Source: Pseudocercospora fijiensis CIRAD86
Taxonomy: Eukaryota; Ascomycota; Dothideomycetes; Mycosphaerellales; Mycosphaerellaceae
DNA: 64,000 nucleotides
Assembly: GCF_000340215.1 (NCBI RefSeq)
Contig: NW_006921540.1
Span: 2,479,486 to 2,543,485, forward strand
Direction of reading: 5' to 3'
Shown: piece after piece, positions 48,401-57,870 of the stretch
Position numbering within the stretch: position 1 is the first letter of the stretch
Layout of the letters: each line of letters begins with the position of its first letter
Program-made: the position numbers and the translations under genes
Notes under the pieces: model-generated
Databases searched by the model: none
Told to the model about the DNA's origin: nothing
Seen by the model: the letters and a program-made list of their open reading frames with translations, nothing else

Positions 48401-49300
48401 TCTTTAATAGTAATAGTATTAAGCCTACGATAGTCGATATATAGGCGTAGGCTACTATCCTTCTTTAGTACGAATAGGATAGGTGCACTAGCAGGGCTAT
48501 TACTATACCGAATGCGACCGTTAGCTAGGTTTTGCTCTAAGTACTTACGCAATATAGCGAGCTCTCGTTTACTAAGGTTGTAGAGGGGACTAAAAGGAAC
48601 CTCTTTACCTTCTATAATGTCAATCTTATAGTCTGTCTCTTTAAACATAGGCAATGTCGATGCCAAGTAGTATTTAAATATATTAATATAGGTCTCTCGA
48701 ATAGGCTCTAGTATACGCTTAAGCTAATTAGGGTCTATACTATTAGGGGGCACAGGCTTATTATCGTCGCCTAATAGGTCGACTATTAGGTCGGCTAAGG
48801 CAGAGGCTAGTATTAGGTTGCTAATAAACAGGACCCTAATATTATTAGGACACTCGCTAATATCGATATATTTAATATCCTCTCTCCTAGCGATTCTAAA
48901 TCGCTATTATTAACTGCCTAAGTCTACAACTATAGTATAGTACTTAAGAACAGGGTTGCTAATACTAATAGTAGCTCCCCTATGCAGGTTGTCTATATCT
49001 ACTACGTAGGCAGTAAAGTCTAGTAGGCGTTCATTTCCGAGGTCGTCCTTTAGGGCTATAGGAATATAGTAGGCCCTATAGGTCAAGTGCCGAGCGTTAT
49101 TAAACCAAGCAAGGGTTAGTAGGTTAGTCCTAGGCAGTTGTCGAAGGTCTAATTACTTAGCTAGGCGATAGCTAATAAGGGCACTAACTGAATTTCCTAG
49201 ATCTAGTATAACCTTAGTTTAATAGGTAGTGCCCTTCGTGTCCTATATAAGGTAGGAGCGTGTTATAGCTAGCACAATGTCGATAGTCTTACGCTGCACA
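45442..49300 (-). pseudogene. Gypsy-1B pol: protease, RT, RNase H, integrase, chromodomain
   Basis: The least broken Gypsy-1 pol. Protease LDLGNS near 49,200. Reverse transcriptase: 128 codons still open (48,280-48,666: KEVPFSPLYNLSKRELAIL, RLYIDYRRLNTITIKDR), then VVYLDNILVY near 48,135 with Asn for the second catalytic Asp. RNase H about 47,700-47,330. Integrase about 46,640-45,850 with LFVELIIDFI and SNRGSTF (first-choice reading SDRGSTF before RIP). Chromodomain FVERIL.HRTRNGKKEYLLR near 45,590, then TAA at 45,444-45,442. The phase is -1 relative to gag. Confidence 0.92.
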
Positions 49301-50690
49301 AGGCTAACAGTTAGTGCGGCGCTTACTCTTTTTTCGAAGGTTAGCCTATAGGGGTAGCGTTAGCTACTAAAAGGTGCTTTCGGTACTTAGCGGCAGTACG
49401 GTCGATTCGGGCCTAGTCCTTAGGTTTGTCGCATTAGCCTAGTAGACAGCTAGTGCTATTACAATTAAAGCACTTTAGTCCGGTTAGGGGATTGCTATAG
49501 CTATTGCCGCTATTATTAGCCGAGCGATTAGTACTATAGAGATACGAGCCCCTTCTACGGCCCCTATTACGGCCTCCTCTATATAGCCGTCGGCTACGGC
49601 TTCTCCTACGATTATTGTTACTATTATTGTTAGCATTGTTGTTCTAGTAGGAACCTTGGTTTCCTCCGCCGCGGCTACTACGGTTGCTACGGTTAGTACT
49701 AGTTAGTCGGATCCTCGATTCTAGCCGTTACTAAAGCTAAACAGCCCGTTCGGCTGTTTCCACTTCGACTATAAATTAAATGCGTATCAGGTTAGCCTGT
49801 TCGAATACACGGCGGCGGTCCAATTCGAGGACTAGTTCCTATCGCAATTTAGGGCGTATTTCGGAAATCTAGATAGAGTCGGTCTTAGCTAGCAAATCGT
49901 CCCTAAGGGTCTTTAAATAGGCCTTAAATAAGCGAGCCGATTAATTAGTCTTTTATTTAGCTCGAAGGTATTAGTCCTAAGCGTGTTGTTGCCTTAGTAT
50001 AGGGTTTCTAAGGGTGTCTAGTATAATAGTCTTATAGTCTTGCTACTAAACAGCGGTCTAGTTAGTAAGGGAATCGAAATGGTTATCCTAGGTACGCTTT
50101 AGGTCTCTATTAATATATTACATAGCATAGACGACCAACGAGTAGTCGTCTAGAAGGGCCCTTAGCGCGTTTCGCTAATTAAGCTCGCAGTTACGGATGT
50201 AGTCGTTGTATTGTTTCCGACTAGAGCTATTAAATACGGTATAGTCCTTAAGTTTAGCATCCTTCTTTTAGACTAAAACAGATAGAGAGGAAGGCCCTAC
50301 TATTAGTTTAGTATTAGTTGCTAGGGCTTCTTATAGGCGACGAATTTCGAGGAGATTATCCTTTAGCTATTGTTCTTAGCGCAAGGCAGTAAGCCTGTTT
50401 TAAGTAGCTCCTTGAAGTCTCGCTACTAGTTAGGGACTAAAGGCTAGTTAGCTATATCGACGGTTAACAATATTGTTAAGAATGTCGTCGATAGACAATT
50501 CTAGGTCGTTACCTAGAATTATAGGTTCTTTAGTAGGCTCTCCGGTAGGCTCTTTAGTAGGAGGCACTTTAGCAGGTGCTTTAGTAGGCACTTTAGTAGG
50601 TGCTATGCCACTAGTATTGTTATTGCTAGCGCTGCTAGCGGCGCCGCGATTGTTGTTTCGTAATAAACCGGCTATTGTAAGGGGCGGCAC
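49301..50690 (-). pseudogene. Gypsy-1B gag
   Basis: The N-terminal 80 codons are open (50,448-50,690), starting at a GTG position that may have been another start: IAGLLRNNNRG, then Pro/Thr/Lys repeats (PTKVPTKAPAKVPPTKEP), then NNIVNRRYS and a RIP stop. The C-terminal basic Arg/Gly/Asn region is near 49,500-49,680 and a zinc knuckle CFNCNSTSCLLG.C at about 49,432-49,476. The Cys (TGT) at the usual His position is Tyr (TAT) in copies A and C. Confidence 0.82.
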
Positions 50691-50947
50691 TAATAATGTA
50701 TTATTAGCCCCTAAGATGCGGATGTAGCGGAATTAGTAGATATCGGCCTAGTATAATTGACTTAGTGTAATAGGCCGTGTAGAAGGCCTTGCTTGATAAT
50801 TAGTACGGTTGTTTCGATAGAATAGTACGTATAGGTCCCGTTCTTCGGGCGCAATATAGTTAAATCGATAGTTTTCGTAGCTATACCGCTAAAAGCTTAA
50901 AACAAGGACTATCTAGCTGCTGCCCTTAAAGGGTAGATCGAATACTA

Positions 50948-51144
50948 TATAAGAAGGGTTATGTTAGTAGGTAGATAGGGTAGTAGTAAATCAGTTTAGT
51001 ATTCGATAGAGATCTAGGAGGAGAGGGAGGAAGGCAGGAGAGTTAGCCTAACGGTAAGCGCTAAGCCCTGCCTAAGGCATTAAGACCCTAGCTTTACTCG
51101 GCCTAGTTACATGCCAATCACGTATAGCCTCTTTAGCCCTGACA
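50948..51144 (-). repeat. Gypsy-1B 5' LTR
   Basis: Ends in CCCTGACA on the plus strand, preserving the original TGTCAGGG start on the element strand; the other end (TATAAGAAGG) has lost its TG by RIP. The neighbouring internal sequence (about 50,930-50,947) should hold the primer-binding site, but I cannot name the tRNA. Confidence 0.93.
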
Positions 51145-51149
51145 TGTAT
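51145..51149. repeat. Target-site duplication of Gypsy-1B, right copy (TGTAT)
   Basis: Pairs with TATAT at 43,943-43,947. Confidence 0.82.
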
Positions 51150-52022
51150 AGCTATAGATGCGTACTAAGTCCGGCAACTCGAAGAAGAATTAAGATAGCG
51201 TATTAGCGACCGAGGAAGAGATCGATAGTATACTAGTAGAGTCGAGGTCTTATAAGCGAAGTATAAGATAATATAGGCTCTTAGTTGTATAGAGTAACGT
51301 ACTATATAAATAACTAGGCGTACTACTCTTATTTACTTACGACCTATATCCTAGGATACTCTTCTCGTACTTTTTATACTCTTTTCTAATACCTTACCTG
51401 TAAGCGCTCCGCGATAACCGAGTAAATATAAGCTATAGGGTTTCCGCTCGGTACCTTAGCCTCCGAGATAGGGCGGAGTTGAATTTAGAGCGATAGCCGG
51501 CACTCGTAGCCGGCATATAGAGACGGTAGTAGGCCTTTTCCTACTAAATAACTAGCTTGTTTAGTATAGCCTACCTAATATTTCTTATATTTACTAGCAA
51601 TAGGCCTAGGTTACTTATAAGATTACTATAGCTAGTAAAGGCATTACTAAAGAATATCTATACTATAGTAAGATACTATTATTACGCCGGCTATTTATTA
51701 AAAGGAGGCTTTCGCCTATTACTATGCTAGCTATATATACCGGCTATATTTCAAAGTCTCCCGTACCTGCCTTTTTTAGCCGTACCTACCTTTTTTAGCC
51801 GTACCTGCCTTCTTTCCTTGCTCTAACGTTACTATAATATAGGCTTACGCGAAGCTTACTCTATTGCCTAGCGATACCGCGATACTACCGCTATATTTAA
51901 CCTTCGTATCGATATCTATACCTCTACGCTCTATATCTACTACCTCTATAACACCCTCGCTCCGCGCGCGCCTTCGTATACCTTCGTAACGCACTTTTTT
52001 CCTCAATTCGACGACTTTTATA
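51150..52022. other. Region upstream of H3-like gene 2, with GCCGGC and TACCTGCC repeats
   Basis: The first 300 bases continue the unrecognised stretch cut by Gypsy-1B. GCCGGC pairs occur at 51,489-51,518, with single copies at about 51,686 and 51,731. Three copies of an 18-20-base unit (CCGTACCTGCCTTTTTTAG) lie at 51,763-51,822. I see no complete gene. Confidence 0.45.
51763..51822 (+). repeat. Three tandem GTACCTGCCTTTTTTAGCC units
   Basis: Nearly perfect copies; the middle one reads ACCTACC where the others read ACCTGCC, a TpG/TpA difference. Confidence 0.85.
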
Positions 52023-52287
52023 ATAGCGAGTCTACTTAACTAAGTTACGACGCCTTATAAGAAGGGACCTAGTACTTCTGCGGGTCGTAATAAGACCGGA
52101 AATAGTAGAACGAGTATAGTATATTAACGTAAGAGGGCTGCTACTACTACCGCTAGCTCCGGTACTAGAAAGGGCGTCGCGAGTAAGGCTCCGTATAAGA
52201 CAACGGCGGGCAAGGCTCTATATAAGACGACAACTAGCGCTTCTACTACTAGTAGCAATCGTACGAAGCGTCGATAGCGCCTAGGAA

Positions 52288-52342
52288 GTAAGTCCTATTT
52301 ATAGCCGGCATTCTTACTGTCTTTTTACTAATCCTTCTTTAG
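52288..52342 (+). other. H3-like gene 2, intron 1, with one TAGCCGGCAT unit
   Basis: Donor GTAAGT, branch TACTAATCC, acceptor CTTTAG, 55 bases. The junction restores the Thr codon of GTVALR, which is strong evidence for the exact boundaries. A single TATAGCCGGCATT lies in its first half. Confidence 0.9.
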
Positions 52343-52525
52343 CCGTAGCCCTCCGTTAGATTCGGCAGTATTAGAAGAGTTCTAAGCTCCTAATCCGCAA
52401 AGCTCCTTTCTAACGACTTATTCGCGAAATTGCCTAGGATTATAGAACGGACCTTCGCTTCTAAGCCTCCGCGATAGGCGCCCTTTAAGAGGCTATAGAA
52501 GCCTACCTAGTTCGTATCTTCGAAT

Positions 52526-52573
52526 GTATATTTCTCTTCTACCTCTTTTCGGACTATACTAATACTATTTTAG
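52526..52573 (+). other. H3-like gene 2, intron 2
   Basis: Donor GTATAT, branch ATACTAATAC, acceptor TTTTAG, 48 bases. The junction restores the FE-S-VNL block (H3 FEDTNL). It has no GCCGGC repeat, the one exception among the introns defined here. Confidence 0.88.
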
Positions 52574-52885
52574 CGGTTAACCTTATAGCTATCTACGCGA
52601 AGCGTATAACGATTATAGACAAGGATTTCAAAGCACTCGATTAGATTCTAAAAGGCTAGAATGTCTACATTCGAGACGGTGCTAGATAGGATAGATATTC
52701 TAGTAGAAAGGATGTTCGTAGTGTTATCTATAAGCTTTTCTATATACGAAATGAGCCGCTATTATACGGCGCTGTATACCGCGCTCTAAATACTCTCTAA
52801 GTATATATATATAGTATAGTATACTTTATTAGCCGTACGGAATAGAAGTCTCCTAAAATCCCGTTAGTACTAAGGAGTAAAAAGG

Positions 52886-52938
52886 CCGGCTACGCTGCCG
52901 GCTACGCTACCGGCTACGCTGCTAGCTACGCTGCTAGG
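52886..52938 (+). repeat. Tandem array of GCCGGCTACGCT units
   Basis: Four to five 12-base units (GCCGGCTACGCT, ACCGGCTACGCT, GCTAGCTACGCT) directly after H3-like gene 2. Same family as the intron arrays, in the orientation seen at 40,094-40,180. Confidence 0.88.
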
Positions 52939-53029
52939 TTTTTTAAAGAACTAAAAGAAGATAGACATTCCGGTTGATTTGTATTAGTTTAGATTTTTAT
53001 AAAAAGAAAACAGGGAAAAATAAGGAAGG

Positions 53030-53523
53030 TTGAAGAGCCTAATAGTTATAGTTATAGGCACTATCCCTGTTTTCTAGAGTATATTATATACCTGCCTTCG
53101 CAACTCTACCTAATACTCCCTCTAAATATCCTTATACTCTACCTACTAGAAATTCAACTAGGTACCTAGACCTACAGCTGCCTCTATATCTTTTACTATC
53201 TTCTACAGGTTAAAGGCCTCTTCTATAGTAGCCTCTACCTCCTTATATAATACGAAGTCACTACCTACCCTACCCTTTATATCTCCTAAATAACTAAGAG
53301 TTTTAAGGAACGAACTAGCATTCGGCCTTAGTATAGCGAGTAACTAGTAGAACGTTCTACAGAGCTGCCTTATAGCTCTTTTATATACTGTGCCGATACC
53401 GAGGGAGGAGCTATCCTAGTACTTAATATTGTCGAATAGTTTGGTAGGAAAGTATATAAACTTCTTAAGGAGGAGGACTTCTAGGGAAATCGATAAGTTC
53501 TGCCTAGATCTAGATAAAGACAT
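53030..53523 (-). pseudogene. Small unrecognised gene with mild RIP damage
   Basis: ATG at 53,523-53,521. The phase continues for about 165 codons with TAG only at Gln/Trp-type positions: MSLSRSR, SLEVLLLKKFIYFPTKLFD, SSSLGIGTVYKRAI, LAILRPNASSFLKTLSYLGD, VEATIEEAFNL, KIVKDIEAAVGLGT. It is predicted to be mostly helical. It has more CpA and less CpG than the histone genes, so it may have arrived later or been less exposed to RIP. Function unknown. A tRNA-like sequence lies just upstream on the same strand. Confidence 0.5.
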
Positions 53524-53530
53524 TCTACTA

Positions 53531-53611
53531 AGCAGTTAGGGAATTGAACCGTAAACGAAAGGATGAAATTTATACCTAAGGAGTACAGTTTCCGAACTGA
53601 ACTATAATGCC
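53531..53611 (-). tRNA. Degenerate tRNA-like sequence with A and B boxes
   Basis: On the minus strand TAGTTCAGTTCGG matches the A box (TRGYNNARNNGG) and GGTTCAATTCC matches the B box (GGTTCRANTCC), 41 bases apart. The T-arm stem is nearly intact (TACGG/CCCTA, one mismatch). The acceptor stem does not close and I cannot define an anticodon stem, so it is at best a decayed tRNA, an intron-containing pseudogene or a SINE head. Confidence 0.3.
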
Positions 53612-53633
53612 TTATATATATATATATATGTAT
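53611..53633. repeat. TA dinucleotide microsatellite
   Basis: About nine TA units followed by TGTATG, next to the tRNA-like sequence. Confidence 0.9.
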
Positions 53634-53958
53634 GCTTTTGATTAGTTAGTGCCCTTAGCTAATTGTCTATAGATTTGAGGTTATACAAGTACCTTTATAC
53701 AACTACGTAGCCTAAGTAGGATTCGAAAATTCTATAAGTACTAAGGACTAAAAATGCCGGCTACGCTACCGGCTATACTACTAAGTCTTATAAAGGGCTT
53801 GCTTAAAGCTACGTATACATTCGTACACTTCTTAAAAACCGATAAATTATATAGTTCGAACTAGCTACTTATATAGTTGCTTAGCAAACCAACCTAAACT
53901 AAACTAGAGTTTCGGCTTAGCAAACCAAACTAAACCAACCCGAACTACTACGGGGTCT
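53634..53958. other. Intergenic stretch with GCCGGC pair and a direct repeat
   Basis: GCCGGCTACGCTACCGGCTA at 53,753-53,773, and GCTTAGCAAACCAA twice (about 53,879 and 53,916). No protein phase. It ends where homology to Gypsy-2 begins. Confidence 0.55.
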
Positions 53959-56900
53959 ACGAAAAACCTCGTGCCTAACTTCTTAAAGGCTACCTTTATA
54001 AATTCGCTAAGCTAAATAGGATTATAGTCGCCGATTATAATAGCCGGAAGGTTGCGTTCTATTTCGATATATCCTTAGATCTAATCGCTGCCGTACTGCT
54101 GCGCCGTCTACGTTAATTTATACTTACGTAGTATAACGCGCTTAGAATACTTACACGTCTCTATAAGGAAACTATCGTAGCTGTCTTTGTTAGGTAGTAG
54201 GCTATAAACCTAGTCCGTAGTAATAGCGTACTATAGAATAGGCTAGTATTTAATCGGCTATAATTTACTATATAGAGGATAGCGCAGCGTCTAGTTTAGG
54301 ATACACTCGGAGTAATAAGCGATATACTTAGAAACCTCGCGCCCGAGCTGTCGTATATAGAAGCTAGCGTATAGGCGAGCGTAAGTGCGGTAATAACCTG
54401 CGTAGTAGTAATAATTATAGGCTATTTAAAAGACCTCCTTATATAGAGAGCGGGGGATGTATAGCCTCTCTCTACCGTTAGTGTCGTCCTTAAAATAGAT
54501 AAGGTCGTCGCGTAAGAAAAAACAAAGTCCTAAAAGGCTCGACTTAGCCTCGCCTATAATGTCCGCTTCTTTATAATTAGGGTTGTCGTTAGCGTCTAGC
54601 GTCCTCTTAGCGGCGGCTCGTAGGCGGCGTTCTTCTATAGCGTTTAGCTAGGCTAGGATTGTAGCCTAATAGGGATCCTCGGTATATCTAGCCTTTAAGT
54701 CGTCCTTGAATTCCGTAGCGAGTTCTACGAGCACTAAGTAGAAAACTATAGGCTTATTAGACGAATACGTTCTGCTAGAGTGTTTATTAATTAATATAGC
54801 GTAAAAGCAGATAGCGCCTTCGCTCTTGTAGGGGTATATATAGTACGCGTCGATTATATTATTCGTAGGGGCAGGATCGTCGTACGCTAGGGGATCTAGC
54901 GTATCGTATACTTAATCTGCCGCTCGGTTAAGATCCGCTACGAGCCTACTTAAGGCGTCCGGTATTCTATAAAGGCGTCCTAGGCGGTAGTATACTTTAA
55001 GCTTAGGGTACTAAGAGAGGTACTAACCGGCCTATACTAGACGGAGGTTAAGCTTGTCCGTAGACGTAGTCGTTACTAGGCTCGCTGCCGTAGTAATGCC
55101 TAGGGCCGCTATATAGTCGGAAAACATATATACCGGCTTACGTGCCGCCTATAGGATTATTCGTACCTTATATACCGTCTAGACTAGTCCTCTAACCTCG
55201 AGTTTAGTAGCTAGGTACCGCTTCTCTACGTCCGTAAGTACTTTGCTAAGGTATATAATAACTTGTACCTAATCCGCTAGGAAGCGTACGGCCTTACTAT
55301 TCTCGATAGTCGGCTCTAGGTCTCCCTTAACGTAGTATACTACCGCCGCGAATTCTCCTACGTAGGCATCTAGGTCGATATATATAGGGCGATTAGGGTC
55401 CGCGTAATAGGAGAACTTAATATCGCGGTATATCTGTCTTAGGATATCGAAGGCTTTATATTCTGTCTCTAGTAATTTATCCGAGTCGAAGGCTAGGGTC
55501 CTTACGGCGTAGCGCTTACGCTTATTGCCTTTATTCGCTAGGCTAGAACGTAGGAGCTCTTTCTTACGGTTCTCGAATAGCATCGTAATCGTAGAGTAGT
55601 ATAGAATATGCTAGCGTTGCTATCTAGTAAGTCCTAAGTAAAATTTAATATCCTTTAGTATAGTAGGGAATTTCAAGTCTAGGATAGCCTAGACCTTTTC
55701 CTTATAAGTAGTATATCCTAGTCCTGACACTCGTTAGCCTAAAAGCTTCGTAGATAGATATACGAGGAATAACTTATACGGTGCGATACTAATGTTCTTA
55801 CCTACTAGGCACTCGAAAACGGCGTCTAGATACTATAGGTACTCTTCGAAGATACGGGAATAGATAACGATATTATCGATATAGGCCCAGCAGCAGGCTT
55901 TGTAGCTCTTGAGAATCTTGTCCAGCTAGCGCTAGACGTATTACATACTATTTAAGAACCCTATAATAGCTATATATATCTGTTCTTAGCCGCGGTAGCT
56001 ATTAATTGCGAATTTGCTACAGTCCTTCTCGGCGACGGCCTATTAATAGAAAAATGCAACGGCGTCTGCTATTGTAATATACGAGGAGCCGCGTAGCGCC
56101 TTAATAATGTCCTCCTATCGGAGGAGGGGATAAGAGTCCTTAACCGTAATCTTGTTTAGGCCTCGGATGTCTACGACTATACGCCCTTTGCGGACTAGCT
56201 TGCCGTCTACTATCGTTGTTTTCTAAACTACGAAGACTAGGAATCCGAATTAAGTAGGCTTAGTAGTAAAGGACATCTTTCCTTATATATATAGCGGGTC
56301 AAACGTCTTATTTACGACCTCTTTATCTAGGGCGTAGAGTAGATACGCTACTATAGGGACCTTGTTATTCTCGTAGCCTAGCTTTAGCGTAACTTCTAGG
56401 AAATCGGACTCGGGGATATCTACGGTAGTGCCTTTGTCTTTCTATAGGTCTTCGTACTTTCTTACTATAGCCTCGATAAGTCGTGCCTACTCCTTAGTAC
56501 TATACGCAGTTACGCTATTAAAAAGCTGCGTCTCCTTTATAGGGTTTAGTAGGTTTAGTAGCAGAAGGCCGGCCGCTATATAATCCTCGGGCGCGATATA
56601 GTAGTAGCTATAGTAATTACACTCCCGTACGTACTCTATTTTCGTATATCGTAGTAGCGTCTATAAGTAATCGGTATCGTTACGAACCTATACGAAGTTT
56701 ACTATAGCGTCTACGACTGCGGCGTAGATAGTTAGGGCCTTATTCTTAAGTTCCTAATTTTGTAGGTAGAAAGCTACGTCTCGGTCGGAAGGGAGGTTAG
56801 CTCTAAAATATATAGGCACCGAAGTTACTATCTACGGTACTAGAACGACGTTCTCGTCGCTAGAATGTACTACTATATAAAACTTAACCTAATCCTTGCG

Positions 56901-57870
56901 GCTTACTAGCAGAGGAATCTTTGCTTTTTTATAGGAGTTAATTGTCGCCGTATAGTATAGTATATTAATCTTAATACCCTCTAGGCCGATAATGTCTATT
57001 ACTACAAGGAACTTAGCACCTAGCTCTCTAACGATATATACCTTATAGCGTATATAGGCGATAACCTTAGAGCCCTTAACAATTCCCGGTACCTAAAAGT
57101 CGAGATCTATATACTTACTAATGTCCGTCGATCCTATGCCCTTAACCTTTAGTAGAGCTACTAAACGCTTACGTTCGATATCCGGGCGCGTCTAGCGTAG
57201 GAAGGCCTCGTCGATAAGTAATACTATTACGCCTATATCTAGGTAGACTACGTACTTAGTGCCGTCCTTCTATAAGCGCACTACTATACGTAGATAGTAA
57301 TAGCCCCGAAACGCGTATCTACCCTTAACCTTTAGCAACGTAGCGGACTTAATAAGTCTAGCGTCCTCTTTAGCGCTATCCTTCTTAGGCGTTAGCTCTA
57401 TAGCGTACTTAGTACGCCTATAATCCTATAAGAGATTATTGCTATCGAACTTAGAGCTATAGTTCGAGTATAAGAATTTTAAAGGCCGTATTATAGTAAA
57501 AGGTTCTATTGCCGGGGGAAGGTACTTGCTAATATATAGGGAAAAGGGCGATAGTAGCGGAATTTCGCTATAGTATACTAATACGGAGTCCTAAGAAGAG
57601 GCGTTATTATCTACGTCGTCTAATCTATAGTAGATATCTACCTAGTCGTTAAAATATACCGGTATAGAGTGCGGGCTTACTAGCCTCGCTAAGTAGCGTA
57701 AGCTTAATCGTAGGCGTAAGTATAAACTTGGATATAAGATAGAGGTAGGATCTTCGACCTAAGGCTCCGGTTCCTACTTATCGGCGTAATAGTTACGCGG
57801 AGCATTATTGTTTTAATAGCCGCGTTCTTACTAACCCTAGGTATCGCGTACGTCGTTTCGCGTACCCCTA
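53959..57870 (-). pseudogene. Gypsy-2B pol, truncated in the integrase
   Basis: Same domain order as Gypsy-2A. The reverse transcriptase motif near 55,875 reads AYIDNIVIYSRIFE: GATGAT-type text became GATAAT, losing the second catalytic Asp by RIP (copy A keeps YIDD). RNase H has an open 104-codon stretch at 55,269-55,583 (YYADPNRPIYIDLDA). A short segment near 55,885-55,930 (GGCCCAGCAGCAGGC) escaped RIP unusually well. The frame ends abruptly at 53,959. Confidence 0.9.

Larger units (their letters stand above)
43948..51144 (-). mobile_element. Gypsy-1B: complete, uninterrupted Gypsy-1 element
   Basis: 7,197 bases between two 197-base LTRs on the minus strand. It is the reference copy for reading the broken copies A and C. 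Order on the minus strand: 5' LTR (50,948-51,144), leader, gag, pol, chromodomain, 3' untranslated region, 3' LTR (43,948-44,144). It landed between the two H3-like genes. Confidence 0.95.
52023..52850 (+). pseudogene. Histone H3-like gene 2, three exons, RIP-damaged
   Basis: Exon 1 (52,023-52,287) begins at ATA GCG AGT, probably an ATG changed by RIP, and encodes a basic tail of about 87 residues with H3-like patterns (ASKAPYKTTAGKALYKTT) ending in KRR.RLG. Joining exon 2 (52,343-52,525) across intron 1 recreates GTVALR; then IR.Y.KSSKLLIRKAPF, RLIREIA, DYRTDLRF.ASAIGAL, EAIEAYLVRIFE. Joining exon 3 (from 52,574) gives FESVNLIAIYAKRITIIDKDF, matching H3 [20 protein letters not shown] in length and pattern. 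The C-terminus runs on past the usual end of H3. Loop 1 has H3 length, not the CENP-A insertion. Stops are at Gln-type positions. Start and end are estimates. Confidence 0.9.
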
